Assembly: GCF_025628885.1 (NCBI RefSeq)
Contig: NZ_JAOTIF010000001.1
Span: forward strand, 911,751-975,750
DNA: 64,000 nt
Source: Paraflavisolibacter caeni
GTDB lineage: Bacteria > Bacteroidota > Bacteroidia > Chitinophagales > Chitinophagaceae
Direction of reading: 5' to 3'
Shown here in pieces: positions 17,042 through 24,527 of this stretch. Position numbers and translations under genes: made by a program. Each line of letters starts with the position of its first letter. The first letter of the stretch is position 1. The notes under the pieces are model-generated. The model was not told where the DNA came from. It saw only the letters and a program-made list of their open reading frames with translations, and searched no databases.

Positions 17042-17581
17042 CCGCGGATTAATAGGATTTTTCGCAGTGGAATGGACAGGAAGGACGATTTGAATGACGA
17101 ATGGGGGAGAGAAGATGATGCATGATAGAGGGATTTCGGATTCGGAGGTAGGGGTTGGGGTTGGAGGGGGAAGTGAAGAGGGAATTAGGAAGGGGTCAAA
17201 ATCTGTTTCGTGCTTCAGGTATGCTTTAAGTATGCTTCAGGTGTGCTTCAGGTGTGCTTGAACTATACTCCGGGTATACTATAGGTATACTCTAGGTATA
17301 CTTTAGGTATACTTAAGGTATACTGAAGCTACGAAGGATGCATGTGGTTTTGGTGGTCAAAACCGGACAAAAGCGGTCAATTCCTGTAAAAAGCGGTAAG
17401 AGCAGGGGGGAAGGATGGTGGGGTTGGGTGGCAAGGGGAGGGGGCGGTATTGGTTTGGGAAGTGGAAATTGCTGAAATAAGTATTGAGTGGGTTGGTGGG
17501 GATAGGGGGATTGAAGAATTAAGGATGGATTGGGCTTTAATATTTGTAGGGATGTTGAGCATTTGTGGGAGATCATATTAA
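17042..17581. other. Intergenic region with composite repeat modules (locus 2)
   Basis: No gene is seen in 540 bases. It carries GAATGACGAATGGGG with a GAGAAGATGATG continuation (17092-17120), a G-rich purine stretch (about 17135-17190), GGTCAAAA at 17194-17201, an 11-bp array (separate entry), then CGAAGGAT, GGTTTTG, GGTCAAAA (17355-17362), GGACAAAA (17365-17372) and GCGGTCA. These modules are shared with loci 1 and 3. Open frames here are low-complexity, Pro/His-rich artefacts. Confidence 0.75.
17212..17332 (+). repeat. Array of eleven degenerate 11-bp units (locus 2)
   Basis: Eleven consecutive units of exactly 11 bp: GCTTCAGGTAT, GCTTTAAGTAT, two GCTTCAGGTGT, GCTTGAACTAT, ACTCCGGGTAT, ACTATAGGTAT, ACTCTAGGTAT, ACTTTAGGTAT, ACTTAAGGTAT, ACTGAAGCTAC. 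In the second half the palindrome GTATAC recurs every 11 bases, close to one DNA helical turn. The 30 bases at 17197-17226 are identical to 33570-33599. Confidence 0.92.
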
Positions 17582-17616
17582 AAAAGGCTGGCTCATATTT
17601 TTGAGTCAGCCCTTTT
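17582..17616 (-). terminator. Terminator of mdh
   Basis: Read on the minus strand, AAAAGGGCTGACTCA pairs with TGAGCCAGCCTTTTT across a 6-base loop, with one bulge and one G-T pair, then a T run. It lies about 25 bases past the mdh stop. Confidence 0.85.
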
Positions 17617-17638
17617 AAATTCACTGAGTTGTGAGGAG

Positions 17639-18571
17639 TTATGCCAATGTTTTTAATACATCGTTCATGTTGCGAACTGCATCTGCACTCTTGCTAAACA
17701 GCGCTTGTTCGTCTGCGTTCAACTTATAGTCGATTACTTTTTCCCAGCCATTTTTGCCAAGGATTACAGGTACACCCATGCAAATGTCATTTTGCCCGTA
17801 CTCACCTTCAAGCGCAACACTACAAGCAATTAATTTCTTTTCGTCTCTTACAATGGCTTCTACCATTGCTGCACCAGCTGCACCCGGAGCGTACCAGGCA
17901 GAGGTTCCAATTAATTTGGTTAAAGTGGCGCCACCAACCATTGTGTCAGCAATAATTTGTTTTTGTTGTTCTTCGCTTAAGAAGTTGGTTACAGGCACGC
18001 TGTTCCATGTTGCATAGCGAATCAGCGGAATCATTGTTGTGTCACCGTGGCCACCAATAACAATTGCATTCAAATCAGCTGGAGAGCAGTTCAGTGCCTG
18101 GCTCAGGTAGCATTTGAAACGGGCGCTATCCAATGCACCACCCATACCGATTATGCGGTTCTTTGGTAAACCGGTTGCTTGCAGGGCCAGATAAGTCATT
18201 GTGTCCATTGGGTTGCTGATGATGATCAAGATAGCATCTGGAGAGTGCTTCAAGATGTTTTCTGCAACACCTCTAACGATATTAGCGTTCACCCCGATCA
18301 GTTCTTCGCGGGTCATGCCTGGTTTACGAGGGAGGCCTGAAGTGATCACTACTACATCAGAGCCAGCAGTTTTACTGTAGTCGTTTGTGCTGCCAATAAT
18401 TTTTGTGTCGAAACCAAGGATGGCTGCAGTTTGGGTCATGTCGAGTGCCTTTCCTTCAGAAACTCCTTCTTTGATATCAAGCAATACCAATTCTTTGCAA
18501 AGTTCTTTCCGGGCAATGTTATCTGCAACGGTAGCGCCTACTGCGCCAGCGCCAACAACAGTTACTTTCAT
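17639..18571 (-). CDS. mdh: Malate dehydrogenase
   Basis: This 310-residue NAD-dependent LDH/MDH-fold enzyme interconverts malate and oxaloacetate in the TCA cycle. The Rossmann motif is GAGAVGATVADNIA at residues 7-20, and the NAD-binding Asp is in LVLLDIKEG. The active-site loop GLPRKPGMTREEL carries the substrate arginines; an arginine-arginine/lysine loop with PGM is the malate-type signature rather than lactate-type. The catalytic Asp/His pair is around SARFKCYLSQ and IGGHGDTTMIP. The length matches the tetrameric LDH-like MDH of Bacteroidota. Own promoter and terminator are visible. Confidence 0.95.
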   Translation of the reverse strand: MKVTVVGAGAVGATVADNIARKELCKELVLLDIKEGVSEGKALDMTQTAAILGFDTKIIGSTNDYSKTAGSDVVVITSGLPRKPGMTREELIGVNANIVRGVAENILKHSPDAILIIISNPMDTMTYLALQATGLPKNRIIGMGGALDSARFKCYLSQALNCSPADLNAIVIGGHGDTTMIPLIRYATWNSVPVTNFLSEEQQKQIIADTMVGGATLTKLIGTSAWYAPGAAGAAMVEAIVRDEKKLIACSVALEGEYGQNDICMGVPVILGKNGWEKVIDYKLNADEQALFSKSADAVRNMNDVLKTLA

Positions 18572-18611
18572 TGTGTTGAGTTTTGTATGTAAGAGAAACT
18601 AATTTGCGGAG

Positions 18612-18619
18612 CAAAGGTA
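18612..18619 (-). promoter_or_regulatory. Putative -7 element of mdh
   Basis: On the minus strand TACCTTTG matches the Bacteroidota -7 consensus TAnnTTTG and lies 41 bases before the mdh ATG. A clear TTTG -33 element is not seen, so this is tentative. It sits just past the end of the upstream outer-membrane gene. Confidence 0.4.
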
Positions 18620-18633
18620 GGGGAGGAGGGGTG

Positions 18634-21243
18634 TTAAAAAAAGAAACCTACCTGCAAATGAAAAACTGTATCATCAGAAGATATCCCATAAGTGCCGTTG
18701 AGCCAAAGTCTATCGAATGGAGCGATGACAATTCCTGGTCCGTAGCCAACGTGCCATTTATTTGATTTTTCGCCGGGCTGCCAAACTCTTCCGTGATCAA
18801 CAAAGCCAAGAAGACCAATTGTGCCATTGAAGGCATAGCTTCGAACTTTTATTAGCCAGCGTAGTTCATTATCGTTGTAAAAAGTTGTTTTCCCATAAAA
18901 TCGCTCTCTAAGGTGCCCTCTTAGATTCTCATTACCTCCAAGGCGGTTCAATTGGTAAAACTCTGCTTTCCCGTTTAGTGTAGCGCCTCCTGCACGAACC
19001 GCAAATGACAGGTTATTTAAAATTGGTAAATAGAGTGCAAGGGAGGAAGTATAACGAGTAAAATTTCTGCTACTGATCTTTGTATTTTGCGAATAGCTTA
19101 CTCCTGCCATGAAATTAATTCCCCGGGTGGGTGCCTTTGGATTATTTAATTTAATGTAGTTGTAGGCAACCTCAGCACCCGTGAAATATTTTTGTTGCAT
19201 TTGAATTGGCGTGATGTTGGACGCCATGCCAATAAATTTATCTTTATCATCCAGAATCTTAATAACCTGGTAGTAGGGCCGGAATTGTACGAAGTGAGAT
19301 GATTTGATCAAGCGGTTAAATGCAAACCCCGTATTGAATTCATGTATACTCATGCGATAATAACGATTCGGATTATTTGAACGTTCCGTGTTATTGCCCA
19401 CACCAAAAAAGTATACTACGAAAGGAAACTCTGCCCGTGCACCAACATCGAAATTCCACTTCCCAACCAGTTGGGGTAATGTTGTACGGTATTCTACGGC
19501 GAGCCCACCACGGGTAATTGTATAGTATCCAATCAGGCTGTGCTCTACTCCAAATGGCTTTTTACCCCATTTCTCCTTACGGATGGCATAGCCAATACCC
19601 AAACGGTTGCCAGGTTTCATTGTGAAACCACTTTTATCCAGTTTGAAGGCGTCGTAGTGATAGTCATTTACATTTGAGTTGTAAGAAATGTGTACTTTGC
19701 CCGAAGTCTGGAAGCCGGAGCCTTCTGTGTCGTAAATTTTTGGTTTCATTTTTTCTCTGCCTTCGGATTCGTCATTTATTGAATCTCTTCCAGGACCAGG
19801 AATCAATCTTATTTTGGTTTTATTTTGTTTGTATTCTTTTAATTTATAAACGTCATTATCATCCAGTCCATAAATTCTGATTTCCTGAGTTTCCTTAGGG
19901 AGGAATATCCTATGATAATAGGGCTCTTTATCAACACCAACTTCATTAACCCCAAAAATCTTTACGGATGTTTCTTTATTATCGAGCTTTTCTACTTCAA
20001 ACAGGTCTTTTTTAGCTGTGCCGGTGATATCTATGTTGGACGCTAAAAATCTGTAATATTCATCTGCATATTTAACAAGGTGGTTTCTTCTTGACTTCAA
20101 CTTGTCGATGATCTCCTGCCCGGAAATTGGGAATACTTCCGGGGGCAATTGTCTAACGGCTTGTTCAATAACAGTGTCGGTTAAGGCATGCTGGAGGTCT
20201 TTGGCGATGTCGGTCCATTGCTTGCGGGTAACTTCATTTGTCAATTTTTTATCAAGGTGGCGTGCGGAAAAATTGTATTCCCTAATATTTGCGATTTTGT
20301 AATCAAAGGATTCCAAATGGCCGAGGCCGGCAGCTTTCAATGCAATGGATAGTATACTGCCATCGAATTTTGTGTATAGTTGATCGCGATCACGGGGAAT
20401 TGGTTTGTATATTGTATCTTCCCCTACCTGAAACGAAGCCCACCGCCATTGGTCTTCATGCCGGCCCCAGTCGCCAACGAACATATCGAATAGCCTGGCT
20501 TTTACAAAAGCGAGTTGGTCAACTTTGTGGTGATAATCCTGGCCAATAATTTTAAAGAGGTCGTCTGTGCCTATTACATTTTTAGAATTTCCGAAGTTGG
20601 GGGCATCTTCCTGATTGCCGCTTGGGTGTTCTTCGAAAAGGCATAGGGTATTGCCAATATTTGCATTGAATAAACCAAGCCTTTTACTGTAAGGGACAAA
20701 GACAATTTGTGGGTTGGTATGATAAATACCAGCTGCTTCAATCATTTTAGGGACAGTAAGGGCAGCGTAAGGATGCGCAATGGATGCCTGGTCGATAGCA
20801 ATCGTTTCCAGGAAACTGCCTTTGCAAATCTCGGGAAGCACACCGCTGAAGTCTTTGACTACTGAGCGGAGCACATAATTCTTGCCTTTATCATTTTCCA
20901 GGTGTAAAGTTGTGGATTGGCTACCTCCGCCCAGTTTTACAGGATTCAACCCACCGGCTACTGTATCAAGGTTGATAACCGGTACTGTGACAGGGGTTGC
21001 CCATTCTGCCCTATAGTGCCGGCCCCAAAGCGCCTGGGAGGTTTTGTCTATGTCGTACTGCTTTCCAGCGATGACTGTTTTTGTCTTTACCTCCGGGATA
21101 GCAGTCTGTGCATTTGCTACTGCTGAAATCAGGAAAAAAATGGATAGAAGAGTGCAGCTTGAAAAATAACTTCCATGATTGGACCTCTGTTTAACAGAAG
21201 CGAGCATAACTGTTCTCTCCTTAAATTTTCCGGTGAGCGCCAT
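18634..21243 (-). CDS. Outer-membrane beta-barrel (BamA/TamA-like) with N-terminal kinase-like region
   Basis: An 869-residue exported protein; the signal peptide ends near residue 45 (ISAVANAQT). The C-terminal ~350 residues are an Omp85/BamA-type barrel (surface antigen domain) ending in a strand with terminal aromatic residues (FHLQVGFFF), with GNENLRGHLRERFYG as the conserved barrel loop. Residues about 90-300 look like a protein-kinase-like fold: GGGSQSTTLHLENDKGKNYV (glycine-rich/strand lead), then FVKARLFDMFVGDWGRHEDQ at about 246-265 and IPRDRDQ at 282-288, recalling the catalytic and metal loops of HipA/FAM20-type kinases. The Asp expected before Arg261-His262 is Gly260, so catalysis may be lost. 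An alternative ATG lies at residue 13. The kinase comparison is inference; the barrel call is firmer. Confidence 0.78.
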   Translation of the reverse strand: MALTGKFKERTVMLASVKQRSNHGSYFSSCTLLSIFFLISAVANAQTAIPEVKTKTVIAGKQYDIDKTSQALWGRHYRAEWATPVTVPVINLDTVAGGLNPVKLGGGSQSTTLHLENDKGKNYVLRSVVKDFSGVLPEICKGSFLETIAIDQASIAHPYAALTVPKMIEAAGIYHTNPQIVFVPYSKRLGLFNANIGNTLCLFEEHPSGNQEDAPNFGNSKNVIGTDDLFKIIGQDYHHKVDQLAFVKARLFDMFVGDWGRHEDQWRWASFQVGEDTIYKPIPRDRDQLYTKFDGSILSIALKAAGLGHLESFDYKIANIREYNFSARHLDKKLTNEVTRKQWTDIAKDLQHALTDTVIEQAVRQLPPEVFPISGQEIIDKLKSRRNHLVKYADEYYRFLASNIDITGTAKKDLFEVEKLDNKETSVKIFGVNEVGVDKEPYYHRIFLPKETQEIRIYGLDDNDVYKLKEYKQNKTKIRLIPGPGRDSINDESEGREKMKPKIYDTEGSGFQTSGKVHISYNSNVNDYHYDAFKLDKSGFTMKPGNRLGIGYAIRKEKWGKKPFGVEHSLIGYYTITRGGLAVEYRTTLPQLVGKWNFDVGARAEFPFVVYFFGVGNNTERSNNPNRYYRMSIHEFNTGFAFNRLIKSSHFVQFRPYYQVIKILDDKDKFIGMASNITPIQMQQKYFTGAEVAYNYIKLNNPKAPTRGINFMAGVSYSQNTKISSRNFTRYTSSLALYLPILNNLSFAVRAGGATLNGKAEFYQLNRLGGNENLRGHLRERFYGKTTFYNDNELRWLIKVRSYAFNGTIGLLGFVDHGRVWQPGEKSNKWHVGYGPGIVIAPFDRLWLNGTYGISSDDTVFHLQVGFFF

Positions 21244-21620
21244 TTCAAATAATTTATAATCCTGCCTGCGAAGGGTTGATAAGCTTTTATAATCTTAAAA
21301 AAATCTTGCCAGAAAACTGGGAGTTTAAAGTACTGTAGGGATGAACAGTAAAAAATAGAAGTATGATTTTTTACGATGGTTATAATATGCTTATGAGGCA
21401 CATCAGTAAAACCAAAGTTTCTGATCTTTATTACTGTTTCATAAAGGGTAGGATCAATAGGTTATCAGCAATAGAATTTAGAGCATAAAATAATTTCAAC
21501 CAAATGTTTAATATTTGTTATATGTATTCTGCATTATTTGAGAATCACTAATTTGCTATTATTGGTTAATATGTATTTTATTTTATTTAATATTTCTTTG
21601 GTTATAGTTATTAATATCCT
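21244..21620. other. AT-rich divergent intergenic region
   Basis: A 377-base AT-rich stretch between divergent genes. No gene, RNA structure or repeat was recognised. It should contain promoters for the outer-membrane protein (leftward) and the membrane protein (rightward). Confidence 0.5.
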
Positions 21621-22313
21621 ATGGACAGCTTTCAATTCATGTTTATTTCTTCTTTCTCGGTTTTGATTCCATTATTTTTTGTCATCGTTAATTTCAAGAA
21701 GATTGAACGTAATTTTTATCCATTAGTCTGTTTGTTATTTATAAATATGATTAATGAAATAATTATCTGGATATCACTTGGAACGAAGTTTATAGATGGG
21801 AGTCAAGTATATAATGTATATTTTTTATTTGAGGCGCTTATTATTACCTGGCAATTTAAACGATGGGGGCTGTTTCATTCAAAGAAATGGTTGTTATTCC
21901 TTTTTGTTTCTCTGTATTTGGTTGCCTGGATAAGCGATGGTTTGTTTTTTGCTCCTGAAGGAAGATTATATTCTTATTATATTATTTTTTATTCCTTCCT
22001 GGTTATTTTGATGAGTTTGAATATGCTATACTATATATTTAAGGAAGATTCTCTTCAAATAGTTGATCATCCTATATTTATTATAAGTATTACGTTCCTG
22101 TTCTTTTTTGTATATACAATCATTACCGAGGTGCTTACCATTTACCCTAAAACGAGTGTTGATTTCAGATGGAATATATTAAACCTCCTAAATGTGATCA
22201 ATATACTATGTAACATAGGATATGCCTTTGCCATTTTCCAATTAAGTAAAAGGCAAAAGTTTTATATGACCTTGGAGAGGGAAGTCGTTTATGAAAGGAC
22301 CAAGGCAAATTGA
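21621..22313 (+). CDS. Integral membrane protein of unknown function
   Basis: I do not recognise a function. The 230-residue protein has about six to seven hydrophobic segments, at roughly 5-24, 33-52, 65-80, 90-108, 117-138, 150-170 and 185-207. The N-terminus is very short outside the membrane, and a cytoplasmic tail LSKRQKFYMTLEREVVYERT follows. Base composition is more AT-rich than the neighbours. Comparable small multi-pass proteins occur in many Bacteroidota, sometimes beside signalling genes, but nothing in the local context assigns a role. It converges with a thioredoxin-fold gene, 14 bases apart. Confidence 0.75.
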   Translation: MDSFQFMFISSFSVLIPLFFVIVNFKKIERNFYPLVCLLFINMINEIIIWISLGTKFIDGSQVYNVYFLFEALIITWQFKRWGLFHSKKWLLFLFVSLYLVAWISDGLFFAPEGRLYSYYIIFYSFLVILMSLNMLYYIFKEDSLQIVDHPIFIISITFLFFFVYTIITEVLTIYPKTSVDFRWNILNLLNVINILCNIGYAFAIFQLSKRQKFYMTLEREVVYERTKAN

Positions 22314-22327
22314 CCTATAACAGAGCT

Positions 22328-22822
22328 TTATTTAAATGTGTTGATGATTTTAGAGAGGGGCATAGAGCCTTCATAGCCCATGATCAATTGGCCTTTTTTG
22401 TTATAAAATGCCAGGTAGGGGAAATTTTTCACAGCATAAAAGGAAGGCATAATATAATATAAGTCCTTACCAATAGTGACGTTGGGTATTTGATTAAGGC
22501 CATATTTGTCCACAAAGGCATTCATTTCTTTTATGGAATGCAGGGTGGCCATAATAATAGTTATGTTTTTCAGTTCATCCTTTCTTTGAACCATTTCTTC
22601 GGCTGTATGTTGGCAATGGCTGCAGTCGGGGCTGAAGAGCATGAGTAGAACTGGTTTGTTTTTAGGAATATCTTTTTTTGTGTATTTAGTAGTGCTATCT
22701 GCCAAGAGTAATTGTATGGGTGGCAGATTGGGAAAGCGTTTAAATGGAGGCAGGGTGCTGTCAACCTGGGCGTAGGAGGCAGAACTTAGGAGTATCAGAC
22801 AAAAAAGGATGATTTTTTTCAT
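22328..22822 (-). CDS. Thioredoxin-fold (TlpA/AhpC-TSA-like) exported protein
   Basis: A 164-residue protein with a signal peptide (about 1-18, ASYAQ) and a thioredoxin-like domain. The redox motif is CSHC within MLFSPDCSHCQHTAEEM (about residues 69-72). The later PNVTIGKDLYYIMPSFYAVKNFPYLAFYNKKG contains the cis-proline region. Such proteins reduce or exchange disulfides, for instance in cytochrome maturation, in the periplasm. No partner genes lie nearby, so the substrate is unknown. Confidence 0.85.
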   Translation of the reverse strand: MKKIILFCLILLSSASYAQVDSTLPPFKRFPNLPPIQLLLADSTTKYTKKDIPKNKPVLLMLFSPDCSHCQHTAEEMVQRKDELKNITIIMATLHSIKEMNAFVDKYGLNQIPNVTIGKDLYYIMPSFYAVKNFPYLAFYNKKGQLIMGYEGSMPLSKIINTFK

Positions 22823-22943
22823 GCAACAAAGAAAGGTTTTTATTGAGGAAAATGGTTAAATGGGAATAATAACATACGATTGCTTCAACTATTGTGGATT
22901 AGGTTGGAGAAATATTAAAATCTGCAAACTAAAAAAAGTCCGG

Positions 22944-22976
22944 TTTGTCACTTTCACTCTTTTTGTCATAGTTTTG
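22944..22976 (+). promoter_or_regulatory. Promoter of efp
   Basis: TTTG at 22944-22947, a 21-base spacer and TAGTTTTG at 22969-22976 match the Bacteroidota primary-sigma consensus TTTG / TAnnTTTG. It lies 43 bases before the efp ATG. This is one of the clearest promoters in the window. Confidence 0.7.
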
Positions 22977-23019
22977 CCGACTGATTTTTTAATTCTAAAT
23001 AGTAATTAGAGATTTTTTT

Positions 23020-23583
23020 ATGGCATCTACTTCAGATATCAGCCGCGGTTTAATCATCAAGCTCGACGGTAGCCTTTACAAAGTGATTGAGTTTGGAGAA
23101 AACAAAACAGCGCGTGCTGCTGCAAAGGTTTGGGCTAAACTGAAAGGTGTGGATAACAACCGCACTATTGAGCAAACCTGGAACAGTGGGGATAATATTT
23201 TCCCTGTTCGCGTAGAAAGAAAAGAGTATCAATACCTGTATAAGGACGATACCGGCTATAACTTCATGGATAATGAGACATTTGAACAGGTGGCTGTACC
23301 GGAGACTATGGTAGATGCTCCCCAGTTTTTAAAGGAAGGCCAAAATGTCTCAGTATTGTTTAATACAGAGACTGAGCAACCAATGAGCGTGGAACTTCCG
23401 GACAAAATTGTTGTTCTAGTAACTTACAGTGAGCCAGGTATGAGAGGTGACACGGCAACGCGTACTTTAAAACCAGCAACTGTGGAAACTGGTGCAACGG
23501 TGATGGTTCCTTTATTTGTGAATGAAGGAGAGATGATCCGTGTGAACACGAAGACCGGTGATTATGTTGAAAGAGTAAAATAA
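23020..23583 (+). CDS. efp: Elongation factor P with an arginine-tipped loop
   Basis: EF-P rescues ribosomes stalled at polyproline. The protein has the standard 187 residues and three beta-barrel domains (KOW-like N-domain, OB, C-terminal OB ending YVERVK). The N-domain tip loop, which enters the peptidyl-transferase centre, reads FGENKTARAAAKVWAKLKG. The position of the modified lysine in the usual PGKG loop is Arg32, and the flanking sequence resembles the NKSGRNAA loop of Pseudomonas-type EF-P that EarP rhamnosylates. No earP gene lies within the window. It has its own promoter and terminator and is followed by accB. Confidence 0.95.
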   Translation: MASTSDISRGLIIKLDGSLYKVIEFGENKTARAAAKVWAKLKGVDNNRTIEQTWNSGDNIFPVRVERKEYQYLYKDDTGYNFMDNETFEQVAVPETMVDAPQFLKEGQNVSVLFNTETEQPMSVELPDKIVVLVTYSEPGMRGDTATRTLKPATVETGATVMVPLFVNEGEMIRVNTKTGDYVERVK

Positions 23584-23606
23584 ACTTCTTATTAATGATT
23601 TGGTGA

Positions 23607-23638
23607 TAGAAAAAGAGCTTTTGTGAGCTCTTTTTCTA
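23607..23638 (+). terminator. Terminator of efp
   Basis: A 13-bp perfect stem (23607-23619 with 23626-23638; core AAAGAGCT/AGCTCTTT) with a 6-base loop and a T run in the 3' arm, 24 bases past the efp stop. Confidence 0.9.
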
Positions 23639-23764
23639 TATTGCATTCAAAAAGTATTTGCTAAGGGGCAAACACTTATGCACTGCAAATCATTTAATCA
23701 TTTTAGTGTAGAAGTTCTAACTTAGCCCACCTGTTTAAACCAAAATCAAACAAAATTGAAACAA

Positions 23765-24253
23765 ATGGATTTCAAGCAAATTCAGGAGTTGATCAAATTG
23801 GTCAACAACTCAAATATTGGAGAAGTAACGGTAGAACAGAAAGATTTTAAAATTACTATTAAATCCAAAGAAGAGCATTTTACCCAGGTAATGGCAACAG
23901 CAATGCCGCAATCATTTCCTGCTGTTTCTTTGCCATCCCAGGCGCCGCAACAAGCGTTGCCAGCTGCTCCTGCCCCAGAAAAACAAGCATCGAGTGCACC
24001 AGAGGTCAGCAATCTGCTGACTATCAAAAGTCCTATGATTGGTACTTTCTATCGCAGACCTTCACCCGACAAGCCTGACTTTGTAGCTATTGGTGATGAA
24101 GTGACTCCTGGTAAAGTTGTGTGCATTATTGAAGCTATGAAGCTGTTTAATGAAATTGAAAGTGAAGTAAGGGGTAAGATTGTAAAAATACTGGTAGATG
24201 ATGCTTCACCAGTGGAGTATGATCAGCCGCTCTTTCTTGTAGAGCCAATGTAA
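23765..24253 (+). CDS. accB: Acetyl-CoA carboxylase biotin carboxyl carrier protein
   Basis: AccB carries the biotin that shuttles carboxyl groups from AccC to AccA/AccD. From the ATG at 23765 it is 162 residues: an N-terminal helix, an Ala/Pro/Gln-rich flexible linker (about 50-80), and a biotinyl domain with the attachment motif EAMKLF (biotin lysine Lys126) and the thumb region SPMIGTFYRRPSPD typical of AccB. A TTG three codons upstream is a less likely start. It is followed by a weak hairpin and 274 bases before accC, wider than the usual accBC spacing. Confidence 0.95.
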   Translation: MDFKQIQELIKLVNNSNIGEVTVEQKDFKITIKSKEEHFTQVMATAMPQSFPAVSLPSQAPQQALPAAPAPEKQASSAPEVSNLLTIKSPMIGTFYRRPSPDKPDFVAIGDEVTPGKVVCIIEAMKLFNEIESEVRGKIVKILVDDASPVEYDQPLFLVEPM

Positions 24254-24269
24254 TTCATTGGCAAATTAG

Positions 24270-24310
24270 AAAATGTGAAGTAGTAGGTGTTTTTTTTCAC
24301 ATTTTACTTG
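24270..24310 (+). terminator. Weak hairpin after accB
   Basis: AAAATGTGAA (24270-24279) pairs with TTCACATTTT (24296-24305) around a 16-base loop that itself contains a T run. It is AT-rich and of modest strength. It suggests partial separation of accB and accC transcription. Confidence 0.4.
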
Positions 24311-24466
24311 ATTCATCCAACGATTCGTATTGTGAAAAACTGGAAAGTATTGAAAAGTTTGCACTTGCTAATCAATTATCAAACCTGGAACTTCTATTAG
24401 TGCAAACATAATGGGAGCGCAAAATGCAGAAAGTAAAGCTGACTTTATTCACATAATGAAAATAGC

Positions 24467-24498
24467 TTTGGAATATGCATAATTCATTTTTACAGTTG
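24467..24498 (+). promoter_or_regulatory. Candidate promoter of accC
   Basis: TTTG at 24467-24470, a 20-base spacer and TACAGTTG at 24491-24498 match the Bacteroidota consensus with one mismatch in the -7 element. It lies 29 bases before the GTG start of accC. Confidence 0.4.
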
Positions 24499-24527
24499 CT
24501 CATTTTGACATTATCAAATTAAAAATC

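Noticed and set aside
17212-17332. Possible CRISPR array
   Set aside because: Units are 11 bp and directly abutting with no spacers, and no cas genes are in the window.
17313-17624. Pro/His-rich minus-strand frames after the S8 gene
   Set aside because: They translate G/A-rich intergenic repeat DNA and run into the mdh terminator; composition is unlike any local gene.
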